Positions 1 to 8,554 of a stretch of DNA of 64,000 nucleotides are shown here, in pieces. The stretch is from Chryseobacterium phocaeense (lineage in GTDB: Bacteria > Bacteroidota > Bacteroidia > Flavobacteriales > Weeksellaceae). The position numbers and the translations under genes are program-made. The stretch spans positions 279,554 through 343,553 of the forward strand of contig NZ_LT827013.1 of the NCBI RefSeq assembly GCF_900169075.1, in the 5' to 3' direction. How positions within the stretch are numbered: the stretch's first letter is position 1; every line of letters begins with the position of its first letter. The notes under the pieces were generated by a model. It was given only the letters and a program-made list of their open reading frames with translations, did no database searches and had not been told where the DNA came from.

Positions 1-420
1 GTTTTCCGTTCCTATACCATTGAAGAAAAAACAGGAGAGGAGAAAAATGTGTTCCTGTATTCTGCCAATGGTTTTGTAGTTTCCTTTAAAAGTTTTATCA
101 ATCAGATTCCTTGTGACTATCATACCCAGGCTTTGACGGATGCCTCTATTATTTATATCCGCTACACAGATCTGCTTTCCCTGTATCACCAGTCTCATCG
201 GTGGGAAAAGTTTGGCAGGCTTCTGGCTCAGGAAGCGTTCAATATTACCATGACCAGAATTGAAGGGTTTTTGCTGAAGTCCCCTGAAGAACGTTATCTG
301 GATCTCATCAGGCAGCATCCTGATATTTTCAATAATGTTCCCCTGTATCATATTTCCTCTTATTTAGGGATTCAGGGACCTTCTCTGAGCAGGATAAGAA
401 AAAGAATTTCAGGAAAATAA
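1..420 (+). CDS. Crp/Fnr family transcriptional regulator (5' truncated by window edge)
   Basis: The frame is open from base 1, so the GTG at 49 is not a real start; the N-terminus lies outside the window. What remains is the end of a cyclic-nucleotide-binding-like beta roll, the long dimer helix (about residues 55-80 of the visible part) and a short C-terminal helix-turn-helix whose recognition helix carries the pattern ISSYLGI...SLSRIRK. This is the usual architecture of the small Bacteroidota Crp/Fnr-like regulators, which bind palindromic DNA as dimers. The ligand cannot be told. A perfect palindrome lies just downstream at 426-443 in front of the next gene, so this regulator may control the hydrolase that follows (inference). 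Confidence 0.85.
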   Translation, partial: VFRSYTIEEKTGEEKNVFLYSANGFVVSFKSFINQIPCDYHTQALTDASIIYIRYTDLLSLYHQSHRWEKFGRLLAQEAFNITMTRIEGFLLKSPEERYLDLIRQHPDIFNNVPLYHISSYLGIQGPSLSRIRKRISGK

Positions 421-425
421 TACGA

Positions 426-443
426 TTTTAACCGAGGTTAAAA
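426..443. promoter_or_regulatory. 18-bp palindrome, candidate operator
   Basis: TTTTAACC-GA-GGTTAAAA is a perfect 8-bp inverted repeat with a 2-nt centre, located between the Crp/Fnr-type gene and the hydrolase. A weak -7-like AACTTTG lies near 464-470, which would put the palindrome near -43, the position expected for a dimeric activator. It has no T-run typical of a terminator on the plus strand. Confidence 0.45.
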
Positions 444-497
444 TAATCCTCATTTTATCTGCGGAACTTTGTCTCATAATTTAAAACAATATACATT

Positions 498-1268
498 ATG
501 AAAACAAAAACTATCGTATTGATTCATGGATTATTTGTGAATAATACAAGCTGGAAAGAATGGAAAACTTATTTTGAAGCTCAGGGCTATACCGTTCATA
601 CCCCTTCCAATCCCGGACATGAAGGTGATCCTGCAAAACTGAAAATCAATATTCATCCGGAACTGAAAAATGTAGGTTTTGATGATACGGTGGATCATCT
701 GGTGAAATTTATCGATACACTTCCGGAAAAACCTATCGTGATCGGGCATTCATTCGGAGGTCTGATGGTTCAGAAACTGATTGACCTTGGAAAAGCTACG
801 GCCGGCGTAAGCATAGACGGTGCGCCTCCAAAAAATGTAATGGCTCCTTTTTCTACCATAAAAATAGTATGGCCGGTTGTGAATTTCTTCAAAGGAAACA
901 GTCCGTATCTGGGAACAAAAGAATGGTATCATCAGGCTTTTTTCAATAATTATTCAAAAGCTGAAAGTGATAAGCTGTATGAAACGGTCGCTGTTCCTGA
1001 AAGCCGTAAACTGGCCAGAGATCCGCTTTTCAAGTCTTCCGCGAAACTTGATATGAAGAAACCTCACAAGCCGCTGCTTTTTATTGCAGGTTCCAATGAC
1101 CATATTTTTCCTGCCGCTTTTTCAAAAAAAATTGCCTCGGCTTATCAGAACAAAAACAGCATCGTAGATTTTAAGGAATTTGAAGGTAGAAGTCACTTTA
1201 TCTGTGGTGAAAAAGGCTGGGAAGAAGTAGCCGGATTTATTCTTAACTGGCTGAAAAACCTTGCCTGA
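498..1268 (+). CDS. alpha/beta hydrolase
   Basis: A 256-aa cytoplasmic alpha/beta-hydrolase-fold protein with no signal peptide. Visible landmarks are the oxyanion HG near residues 10-11, the nucleophile elbow GHSFGG with Ser85, an acid at Asp201 in GSNDHI and a His at 233 in RSHFI, which together make a complete Ser-Asp-His triad. The length is normal for the family. The substrate cannot be deduced; such proteins are esterases, lipases or C-C hydrolases. It follows the Crp/Fnr-like regulator on the same strand with a palindrome between them, suggesting a regulator-target pair. Confidence 0.9.
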   Translation: MKTKTIVLIHGLFVNNTSWKEWKTYFEAQGYTVHTPSNPGHEGDPAKLKINIHPELKNVGFDDTVDHLVKFIDTLPEKPIVIGHSFGGLMVQKLIDLGKATAGVSIDGAPPKNVMAPFSTIKIVWPVVNFFKGNSPYLGTKEWYHQAFFNNYSKAESDKLYETVAVPESRKLARDPLFKSSAKLDMKKPHKPLLFIAGSNDHIFPAAFSKKIASAYQNKNSIVDFKEFEGRSHFICGEKGWEEVAGFILNWLKNLA

Positions 1269-1352
1269 GCTATTCATACTGTAAATAAGTGTTATCTGGA
1301 ATTTTCTATAACGTTTTGAGCAACTTCTAAAGGCTGTCAAATTATAAAGTCT

Positions 1353-1360
1353 TATTTTTG
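1353..1360 (+). promoter_or_regulatory. -7 box (TATTTTTG) of the ABC exporter gene
   Basis: TATTTTTG matches the flavobacterial TAnnTTTG -7 element and lies 36 nt before the ATG at 1396. No TTG at the ideal distance upstream is seen, so only the -7 half is supported. Confidence 0.5.
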
Positions 1361-1395
1361 CATAGAATTTTAATATTCTTTCTTCAACTCGTACA

Positions 1396-3156
1396 ATGAA
1401 AAAACAAGATACATGGGGGATTGTTAAGCGGTTGTTCTTTATCGGAATGAAATTCCGTTCCTGGTTCATCCTTACGTTGATAATTTCCGTCATACTGTCC
1501 ATAGTTTCTACTTACAGGCCTTATCTTACCATGTTGGTGGTGGATAATGACATCACTAAGCTGCAGGATAAAGCTTTGATGATGAAGCATATCTATATTT
1601 TGATAGGGCTGGTGTTTGCAGAAACCATTTTAAACTTTTTCCTGGTTTATTTTTCCAATTTTATTTCGCAGAACGTGATCCGCGATATCAGGGAAAGGCT
1701 GTATGCGAAGCTGATCTATTTCAGAACTTCATTTTTTGACAAAACACCGATCGGGCAGCTGGTAACCCGCGCCGTGGGGGATGTGGAAACTATTGCTACC
1801 GTATATACAGACGGTTTTCTGATGGTTTTCGGGGATGTTCTGAGAATTATATTTGTGTTGGTGATGATGTTCAATACCAATGTCCATCTGAGTTATATTA
1901 CCCTGGCGATTCTGCCTTTAATGGTACTGATCACCAGGTTTTTCCAGAAAAGGCTGAAAAAGGCATTCGGGGACGAAAGAAACTGGACTTCCAATCAGAA
2001 CTCATTTGTGCAGGAAAGGCTGGCAGGAATGTCTATTATCCAGGTGTTCAACAGGCAGGATTCTGAATTTAAAAAATTTGACGATATCAATATCACCCTG
2101 AAAGGAGCTTTGCTGAGAACGGTTTTCATCTTCTCTCTGTTCTTTCCGGTGGTAGAACTTATATCATCATTATTCATAGGATTTATTCTTTTTTACGGTG
2201 GATATATCACCATCAGTGCCGGGGTGGTTATTGCATTTATACAATATATTTCCATGCTGATCCGTCCGTTAAGACAGATTGCTGACCGTTTTAATAATAT
2301 CCAGAGAGGGATCGTAGGAGCAGAAAGGGTATTGGGATTAATGGATGAAGAATATGCCATGCCGAATACAGGGACTGTGAAAAAAGATCATTTTGACGGT
2401 AAAATAGAGTTTGAAAATGTACGTTTTGCCTATGATGATAAGCAGGAGGTTCTGAAGGGAATCGATTTTAAAGTGAATCCAGGAGAGACCGTAGCGATTG
2501 TAGGAGCCACCGGTGCCGGAAAATCCACGATCATCAGTCTTATCACCAGACTTTATGATATTAATTCCGGAAAAATTATAATTGATGATGTTGATGTAAA
2601 AGATTATGAACTCTACAACCTAAGAAGCCACATTGGGGTGGTGCTGCAGGATGTATTCCTTTTCCACGGAAGTATTTTCGAAAATCTCGCGTTTGGGGAT
2701 GAAACCATTACGCTGGAAAAAATAAAGGCAGGGGCAAAAGAAATTGAGGTAGACCAGTTCATTGAGCAGCTTCCTGGAGGCTATGATTTTGTGGTCAGCG
2801 AAAGAGGTTCTTCTATTTCTTTAGGCCAGAGACAGCTGCTGTCTTTCCTTAGAGCTTATTTATCTGATCCGAAAATCCTGATCCTGGATGAAGCCACTTC
2901 GTCTATCGATCATGAGAGTGAAAAGCTGATCCAGAGGGCTACGGAAAAAATTACGAAGAACAGAACTTCCATCATTATTGCCCACAGGCTTTCAACCATT
3001 GAAAAAGCAGATAAAATTATTGTCATGGAGCACGGGAAAATTGTGGAAGAAGGAAAACATCTGGAACTCCTTGACCGTAACGGTTATTATGCTACCTTGT
3101 ACAAAGCCCAGCTGAGACATGAAGTGGAACTGGAAGAAGAAAAGCAGAAATCTTAA
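1396..3156 (+). CDS. ABC transporter, fused permease and ATP-binding protein (MsbA-like exporter)
   Basis: A 586-aa half-transporter of the type IV exporter class. The first ~320 residues hold six hydrophobic membrane segments; the nucleotide-binding domain follows, with Walker A GATGAGKST near residue 370, an ABC signature ISLGQRQ near 473 (variant of LSGGQ), Walker B ILILDEATS near 495 and an H-loop IIAHRLS. It should work as a homodimer, or as a heterodimer if a partner exists elsewhere, exporting lipid, peptide or drug. No cargo gene is adjacent. It stands alone, ends in a strong bidirectional terminator and is convergent with the protease gene. Confidence 0.93.
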   Translation: MKKQDTWGIVKRLFFIGMKFRSWFILTLIISVILSIVSTYRPYLTMLVVDNDITKLQDKALMMKHIYILIGLVFAETILNFFLVYFSNFISQNVIRDIRERLYAKLIYFRTSFFDKTPIGQLVTRAVGDVETIATVYTDGFLMVFGDVLRIIFVLVMMFNTNVHLSYITLAILPLMVLITRFFQKRLKKAFGDERNWTSNQNSFVQERLAGMSIIQVFNRQDSEFKKFDDINITLKGALLRTVFIFSLFFPVVELISSLFIGFILFYGGYITISAGVVIAFIQYISMLIRPLRQIADRFNNIQRGIVGAERVLGLMDEEYAMPNTGTVKKDHFDGKIEFENVRFAYDDKQEVLKGIDFKVNPGETVAIVGATGAGKSTIISLITRLYDINSGKIIIDDVDVKDYELYNLRSHIGVVLQDVFLFHGSIFENLAFGDETITLEKIKAGAKEIEVDQFIEQLPGGYDFVVSERGSSISLGQRQLLSFLRAYLSDPKILILDEATSSIDHESEKLIQRATEKITKNRTSIIIAHRLSTIEKADKIIVMEHGKIVEEGKHLELLDRNGYYATLYKAQLRHEVELEEEKQKS

Positions 3157-3178
3157 ACAGATACTGACAAAAAATAAA

Positions 3179-3212
3179 ATAGAGCCCTGTGAAAACCGGG
3201 CTCTATTTTTTT
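3179..3212. terminator. bidirectional Rho-independent terminator
   Basis: A perfect 9-bp stem ATAGAGCCC/GGGCTCTAT (3179-3187/3198-3206) is followed by T7 on the plus strand and preceded by an A-rich run. It serves the convergent ABC exporter (+) and M43 protease (-). Confidence 0.85.
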
Positions 3213-3227
3213 AATAAAATAAAAGGT

Positions 3228-5012
3228 TTAGAACTTTAATTTTTTACTGATGACTTTTCCGTTTTCCATCACGGCAGTCACGGTTAAAACGGTGTTTTTT
3301 TCATTCACCGGAAATCTGAATTCAGATGATTTTATATCATTTCTGTTGCTGAGAAGCCTTCCCGAAGCATCGTAAATATGAAGTGAAGAAATTTTAAGAT
3401 CACTTTTTATATAGACAGAATTTTCATCTTTAACGATATTGATGGTGCTTGTTTTAGTGGCATTGTCAACGGCCAGTAAATTCTGGCGCTCGATGATTAC
3501 GGAATAATCTTCCACTTGCCCGTATTTTGGAGTAGAGCATGCTGTGACAGCTGTTCCGTTGAATTCACCAATTACCCTCATTCTCAAAGGAGTATTGTTG
3601 ACTGCGGTTGCAGGAGGTGTTACAGATGCCGTAGCAAAAGAGCCGCTGCTCACACCGCTTTGATTGAGGACAAGTTCCGTGGTTTCATTAAACTGTCCGT
3701 CGTTATTATAATCAATATAGGCTTTTATAATATGGGCGTTGCTGGTTCCCGGAGCGACGGTAAGAGTGGTTGCCGATCCGGAAGGTATTGTTGTTTTTGA
3801 AACTCCGGCACAGTAATTACCCGTAAAGTTTTCATAAAAATTGTTCGCAGCCTGCTTGTAATTAGAAGAATAATTATTGATGTTCCCGAATTTCACGGAA
3901 GTCACCCCAATATTAAAGTTTCCGGGATTGGTGATCGAAGAAGGGGTACATGCCGATGTCAGCACAACACTGTTGTTTGGTGTTGTAGTGGAAGCCACCG
4001 GAGAATTGATTAAAGACTGTCTGTATTGCAGAAGCTGCGCAGTGGCTCTGTCCGTCTGTCCCTGGGTAAACAGGTCTCTGAAGCAGTAAGTATACGCCAT
4101 TACATTTCTTTCTCCGCCGGCATACGTTACACTCGTGCATGGATTGATCTGTCCTGTCTGGCAGCTGCTCGGTACAGATGAATGGTAAAGGCTTTTCATG
4201 GGTTCCGTGTCACATACCAGGTCTCCCTGCAGGGTACAGTCCGTATTGGTAGGGCAGGCGCCCGTAGATTCAGTGTAGCCTTCATGGGTATGGCGGAGTC
4301 CTAATGCATGTCCGAACTCATGGGCTAATGTCTGCTTATTCACAGCAGAAGCACTGGTGGCCATAAAAGAGTAATCTTTGCTTCCTCCCGGATAATAAGC
4401 ATATCCGTTCAGGGCTCCTGCATTAGAAGTGAGTTTTTTAACTACGTAAATATTGTAATATTTGCTGGTGTCCCACATTCCCAGAGCGGTAATATCAGTA
4501 GCCGGTACTGCATTGGTGGTATTGTCATCATTCACCCCACCACTTACATATTTTGGAAGATGGGAAGCATTGATCCTGTTGATTCCATTGGTAGGAGCAC
4601 AGTTCGGATCTACTTTGGCAAAAACAAATTTCACCGGCAGCACCGCACTGTTAGCGGACATTCCGCTGGTTGAGCTTCCGGAGAAAACCCCGTTGGTGTA
4701 ATTAACCCAGGCGATGATATCTGCATCAGATTTGTTATTGACAGTGCCAAGTGCGCTTCCGTCGCTTACAACATGCACCACAACAGGAATTTCATACACT
4801 TGTTTTTTATTGATTGTTTTGGAAAATTTTCCGCTTTTGATCAGCTTTGAAATCTCAAGATTAAAAGCATCATCCTGGGCTTTCTGTTCCGGATACCTTT
4901 CATAATGTTTCCGCATCAGCTCGTCGGTACCGCACACCTCGACTTCCAGCTTTTGTGCATAAAAACTGGAGCACAAGGTCCCGGACATTAATAAAAATAG
5001 TAGTTTTTTCAT
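3228..5012 (-). CDS. secreted M43-family (pappalysin-like) zinc metalloprotease with GEVED and T9SS sorting domains
   Basis: A 594-aa precursor. Residues 1-20 are a signal peptide ending SFYAQ. The catalytic motif HEFGHALGLRH (His231, Glu232, His235, His241) and a Met-turn at NVMAY (Met305) define a metzincin of the M43 cytophagalysin/pappalysin type. Residues ~385-508 carry a GEVED-like domain ending GQVEDYSV. The last ~75 residues (IYDASGRLL...KKLKF) form a type A C-terminal sorting domain for the type IX secretion system. The enzyme is therefore expected to be exported across both membranes and released or surface-anchored, for extracellular protein degradation. It is a single-gene unit ending at the shared terminator 3179-3212. 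Confidence 0.93.
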   Translation of the reverse strand: MKKLLFLLMSGTLCSSFYAQKLEVEVCGTDELMRKHYERYPEQKAQDDAFNLEISKLIKSGKFSKTINKKQVYEIPVVVHVVSDGSALGTVNNKSDADIIAWVNYTNGVFSGSSTSGMSANSAVLPVKFVFAKVDPNCAPTNGINRINASHLPKYVSGGVNDDNTTNAVPATDITALGMWDTSKYYNIYVVKKLTSNAGALNGYAYYPGGSKDYSFMATSASAVNKQTLAHEFGHALGLRHTHEGYTESTGACPTNTDCTLQGDLVCDTEPMKSLYHSSVPSSCQTGQINPCTSVTYAGGERNVMAYTYCFRDLFTQGQTDRATAQLLQYRQSLINSPVASTTTPNNSVVLTSACTPSSITNPGNFNIGVTSVKFGNINNYSSNYKQAANNFYENFTGNYCAGVSKTTIPSGSATTLTVAPGTSNAHIIKAYIDYNNDGQFNETTELVLNQSGVSSGSFATASVTPPATAVNNTPLRMRVIGEFNGTAVTACSTPKYGQVEDYSVIIERQNLLAVDNATKTSTINIVKDENSVYIKSDLKISSLHIYDASGRLLSNRNDIKSSEFRFPVNEKNTVLTVTAVMENGKVISKKLKF

Positions 5013-5228
5013 AGTATTCTGATATTATATTTAGGTCGGGTAAAAATAATAAAAAAATTAATGAAATGTAATTTATAATGCTGAATTTTTATTTTTAAAT
5101 TGATTTTACGTTAAAATATTCATTAAAAAGTCAAAAATAAACAATATAACATAAAATTATTAATTTAATAATGATAAAAAGTTTTTTAGGTTAAAATTTT
5201 AAAGTTTAAATGAATTAAAGAAGTCCGG

Positions 5229-5840
5229 CTAATTCTTTTTAAAGTGGCAAAAGACAAAATTCTGGATCGTTCCAAACGGGGTGGTATGATCCAGGGTGAA
5301 GCATTTTATTATGCTGAAATCAGATTCAAATGTTTTGGCCAGTGAGGCTTCGTCGTATTGCTGGATATCCAGTCCGCTGCATTTCTTCGGTCCGTTCTTT
5401 GAAAAAGTTCCCAGAATCATAAATTGGGTCACGTTTTCACTGGCGGTTCTGATGTATTTTGAAACCTGGTCAGGAGCCGTCAGGAAGTGAAAGGCTGCCC
5501 GGTCATGCCAGATGTCATACGTTTGATGAGGTTCAAAAGCCGTAATATCTGAAACAATCCAGGTCACTTTCCCTGCCTTTTCTCCCAATCTTTTTTGTGC
5601 TTTTTCCAGGGCTTTTGCAGAGATGTCGAGAACGGTGATGTTTTCATAGCCTTCTTCAAGAAGGAAGTCCACAAGATGACTGTCTCCACCTCCGATATCA
5701 ATAATTCGGGCATTCTTTTCCAATCCGCAGGAACGGATAAGTTCAAGAGAAGTTTCCGGCTTTTCCTGGGTCCAGCTTACCTCGTCAGGATTTTTGGTTT
5801 CATATACAGTTTCCCAGTGATTCTTATTTGGATGATTCAT
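5229..5840 (-). CDS. class I SAM-dependent methyltransferase
   Basis: A 203-aa Rossmann-fold methyltransferase. The AdoMet-binding motif I, DIGGGDSHL, spans about residues 48-56, followed by the acidic loop TVLDIS and a motif with WHDRAAFHF. The sequence resembles thiopurine/tellurite-type small methyltransferases, but the acceptor cannot be assigned. It is the last gene of a four-gene overlapping operon and its start overlaps the end of the upstream 4-TM gene by 17 bp, which argues for translational coupling. Confidence 0.88.
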   Translation of the reverse strand: MNHPNKNHWETVYETKNPDEVSWTQEKPETSLELIRSCGLEKNARIIDIGGGDSHLVDFLLEEGYENITVLDISAKALEKAQKRLGEKAGKVTWIVSDITAFEPHQTYDIWHDRAAFHFLTAPDQVSKYIRTASENVTQFMILGTFSKNGPKKCSGLDIQQYDEASLAKTFESDFSIIKCFTLDHTTPFGTIQNFVFCHFKKN

Positions 5841-6426
5841 CTTTTAGCTGATTGTTTAATTCTTCAAATTTATCAATTAATCCGTTAATTTTTGCCTGTT
5901 GTTTACTGATGGTTTTTGGCCTTAAATAAAACCAGTTGATGCCTATCCATAGAAGTGTGGCTGTATAGGCGGTCACAGCATATATGGGTTCCATTCGTGA
6001 AGTGTACTCATACATATAAAGACCTATTCCTGTAGAAAGCATGATGAAATACAGGTTCATCATCGTGGTCTGGATGAATTTCTGCCTGCTTTTTAATGAA
6101 TAAAGACCCTGAAGATATTCCGTATTGGTAATACCGCTGCTAAGTTTTTGGAAATTCTTAAAAAGTTGATTGTAAACAGCCAGAAATATGACCATAGCCA
6201 GGATAACCAGTACAATTCCAATCTTTGTGGTAAGCATCTGAGGCTGATAATGGTACCAGATCAGTCCAATCCCTGCACACGTAATGATCAGCAGGATATT
6301 GGTTAAAATCAGTTTTCTTACATTTTCACTTCTGAATTTCTTCAGTTTACCCAGCATCTCTTCTATACTGGGTTTTTGGGCGTTCTGCTGCTTCCAGAGG
6401 TTGTTGAAATCTATATTAGTAGCCAT
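5824..6426 (-). CDS. 4-TM membrane protein encoded directly after an ECF sigma gene (anti-sigma-like candidate)
   Basis: A 200-aa protein of no recognised family. The N-terminal ~40 residues are polar and probably cytoplasmic; two membrane segments lie near residues 41-58 and 68-87, a second pair near 118-135 and 145-163, and the charged C-terminus (about 168-200) looks helical. It overlaps the sigma-factor gene by 11 bp and the methyltransferase gene by 17 bp. Its place right behind an ECF sigma gene suggests a role in holding or signalling to that sigma factor, but no zinc (HxxxCxxC) anti-sigma motif is visible. Function is inferred from position only. Confidence 0.75.
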   Translation of the reverse strand: MATNIDFNNLWKQQNAQKPSIEEMLGKLKKFRSENVRKLILTNILLIITCAGIGLIWYHYQPQMLTTKIGIVLVILAMVIFLAVYNQLFKNFQKLSSGITNTEYLQGLYSLKSRQKFIQTTMMNLYFIMLSTGIGLYMYEYTSRMEPIYAVTAYTATLLWIGINWFYLRPKTISKQQAKINGLIDKFEELNNQLKDESSK

Positions 6427-6887
6427 TTTCTTTAAATCTTTTGGTTAATTTTTCCTTTATCCTGTGAATTTTTACCCGTATGTTCGATTCTGAAAGTCCA
6501 ACGATAGCTGCTATTTCCGCCTGTCTTACCTCTTCCAGCTCAAGAGAAATGATGATCCTGTCTGTTTCCGGCAGCTCCGAAATAAATTGGTAAAGCAGCT
6601 GGATCTGCGGCTCTGTGGATTCCTGTTTTTTTCTCTTCAAGGTTCAGGGGGAGCTCTGTTTTGGTAAATTTTTTCTCCCTTTCGATCTGCTTCAGACAAT
6701 GGTTAGACGCAATCCTGAAAATCCAGGTTCCGATTCCGGATTCATTCCTGAACTTCGGAAGCTGCTGCCATACGATAATAAATGTTTCCTGTGCAAGATC
6801 CTGCGCCAGTTCGGCATTATTTACATATCCCATACATAAACGGAAAATCTTCTGCCAGTACAGCTCATATATATCTTCAAATACCAT
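6416..6887 (-). pseudogene. ECF RNA polymerase sigma factor interrupted by a single-base frameshift at a 7-A run
   Basis: Two overlapping frames together make one normal ECF sigma-70 factor. The first frame (from the ATG at 6887) contains region 2 with AQDLAQETFIIVWQQL and GIGTWIFRIASN; the second carries region 4 with ETDRIIISLELEE and SNIRVKIHRIKEKL. They join at A7 on the coding strand (T7 at 6626-6632 on the plus strand). Reading six A's instead of seven would give an unbroken product with the junction EEKKQES. This may be a true mutation, a sequencing homopolymer error, or a site of transcriptional slippage. The ATG overlaps the stop of the upstream hydrolase as TAATG, so the gene is in a coupled operon. 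Confidence 0.85.
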
Positions 6888-7738
6888 TACTGAGATGATA
6901 AAAAGTTATTCAACTGTTCAAAATACCATTCCTTATCGTCATACATGATAAAATGAAGGCCCTTCGAAGCATATCTCATATCTGCGTTTTTTAAATTTTT
7001 ATACTGATTTTCAATAGCCGGTTTAAAATTAACAAAATAAGACTCCAGCAAAACAAGGGTGGGACACTGTATATTCTGAATTTTTTCGCGGAGGTCGGTA
7101 TTGGAGAAATCACAGTACATTTTTGCAAAAGTAGTTCTGTCTGAATTGATGCTCCAGCCAATAACCGTTTCCTGTTTGGAGACATCGGCTACAAGGCGGG
7201 GGATCATGCCGGTTTGCATTTGTTTAAACTGTTCATCCGTCATGGATTTCATTCTGGTAATAACCGGAGTACAGTCATTAATCTCTTTGGATTTAAAATT
7301 GGGATCAGATAAAGCAGCGAGACAGGGAAGTGCATCTACGACCACTATTTTAGAGATCAGTTGAGGATAATCTGCTGCGAGCGCCATGGCAAGGCCACCG
7401 CCCATACTGTGTCCGATAATGATGGGCTTCTTCATTTTCTGGTCCTTTATGTACTCGGCAATTCCTTTTTCCCAGTCTTTAAAACTGGCGTCTCCGGCCG
7501 GTTCTAGACCTGCGAAGCCTTTCATCGTTAAAACATGGCAGCTGAAATTTTTTTCAAATTGAGCTGTAGTTTCATTCCATACTTCTCCGGAAGACGCGAA
7601 TCCCGGGATAAATATAATTGACTGCCCGGCAGTTCCTGTCTTTTTAACTTCGAACGGATAGCTTTTTGTCTGTCCGGATATATGGCATGCAGCAGCAAAA
7701 ACCAGCATCAGGATAAAGAAGACTCTGTATTTTTTCAT
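6887..7738 (-). CDS. exported alpha/beta hydrolase, first gene of the sigma-factor operon
   Basis: A 283-aa alpha/beta hydrolase with an N-terminal signal sequence ending around residue 23 (SGQ); a Cys at 18 makes a lipoprotein conceivable but the lipobox is poor. The nucleophile elbow is GHSMGG with Ser111, and the catalytic His is probably His262 in GLHFIMYD. At the usual acid position the sequence reads LLESYF, so Glu232 would have to replace the common Asp. It is expected to act in the periplasm. Its stop codon overlaps the start of the ECF sigma gene, which ties an exported hydrolase to an envelope-type sigma regulator. Confidence 0.87.
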   Translation of the reverse strand: MKKYRVFFILMLVFAAACHISGQTKSYPFEVKKTGTAGQSIIFIPGFASSGEVWNETTAQFEKNFSCHVLTMKGFAGLEPAGDASFKDWEKGIAEYIKDQKMKKPIIIGHSMGGGLAMALAADYPQLISKIVVVDALPCLAALSDPNFKSKEINDCTPVITRMKSMTDEQFKQMQTGMIPRLVADVSKQETVIGWSINSDRTTFAKMYCDFSNTDLREKIQNIQCPTLVLLESYFVNFKPAIENQYKNLKNADMRYASKGLHFIMYDDKEWYFEQLNNFLSSQ

Positions 7739-8288
7739 GGGATAAATTGTAAGGTGGATATGCCTTTTAGAGACCTGCTTCTTTAAAATGTTACAGAATA
7801 TTTTAAATTTTCTTACATATGTTGAATAAAACCGATTGCGGGTTATTTAAGGGAGAAAGAATTCAAAATGTATTTTTTTTCTGCATTAAAAACGCTTTCT
7901 GATGTTTCAGGATTCTTAATAACAAGAGCATCCATGCTTCCCTGCTTTTAATTCCATAAATTTTTCAGATAACTCATATTTAAAATGCTTGTTTTTAAGA
8001 CTTTATCTTATTCGTTGAAAAAATAATTATTCGCCTGTTTTTTCCTGAATTAAACAGTGTTTCAAAAGATTTTTCTATGCTTTTATTTCCGTATGGAATT
8101 TTCTGAATTCGGGTAAAAATTATAAAATCGGTATTTAACCATTAAATTAAATAAAAAAATTACATCTGAGTGATGATTATATTGAAAAAATCATTAATTT
8201 TATTACAGGTTTTGATCATGCCCCGGATCAAATTGGGGGTATTGACATAAAGTTGATTTTTTTTTATAACTAAAATTCCAAAATAGAA
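7739..8288. other. 550-bp AT-rich intergenic region with a decayed short frame
   Basis: No long gene is present. On the minus strand 7843-7977 is a 45-codon frame starting ATG (MSYLKNLW...) with one internal stop, followed by a second ATG giving DALVIKNPETSE...; it may be a gene remnant. A small 3' part (about 8200-8288) serves as upstream region for the 70-aa gene. No RNA structure of note was seen. Confidence 0.4.
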
Positions 8289-8501
8289 ATGAATAATATA
8301 CAAGATGAATTTGAAGTCTTTAAAGACGAGCTGAAGAAATTAAACATCGATGTGCAGAAAGTAGTGAAAGTAGGCAACGGAAGTATGGATTTTCACGAGG
8401 TTTTTTATAAGTCACCGAGATACGACGATGTGAAAAGTGTATATGTCCAGCGTCATAATCTGGATAGCATGATTGAGAAATTCAAAAAAGCATATCACTA
8501 A
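8289..8501 (+). CDS. 70-aa conserved-looking hypothetical protein
   Basis: A small soluble, charged protein (MNNIQDEFEVF...KKAYH) with predicted N-terminal helix and no Cys, signal peptide or membrane segment. The family is not recognised. It is likely real: it has its own strong palindromic terminator immediately after the stop codon and is isolated by 550 bp of non-coding DNA upstream, so it is a monocistronic unit convergent with the KgtP-type permease gene. Confidence 0.7.
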   Translation: MNNIQDEFEVFKDELKKLNIDVQKVVKVGNGSMDFHEVFYKSPRYDDVKSVYVQRHNLDSMIEKFKKAYH

Positions 8502-8505
8502 AATA

Positions 8506-8542
8506 AATTCGGGCGCCGCAGAGAATCTGCGGCGCCCGAATT
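8506..8542. terminator. bidirectional terminator with 17-bp perfect stem
   Basis: The arms 8506-8522 and 8526-8542 are perfectly complementary, GC-rich in the middle and AATT at the base, with a GAA loop. It ends both the small + gene and the permease gene on the minus strand. Confidence 0.9.
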
Positions 8543-8554
8543 TTATATAGATTG

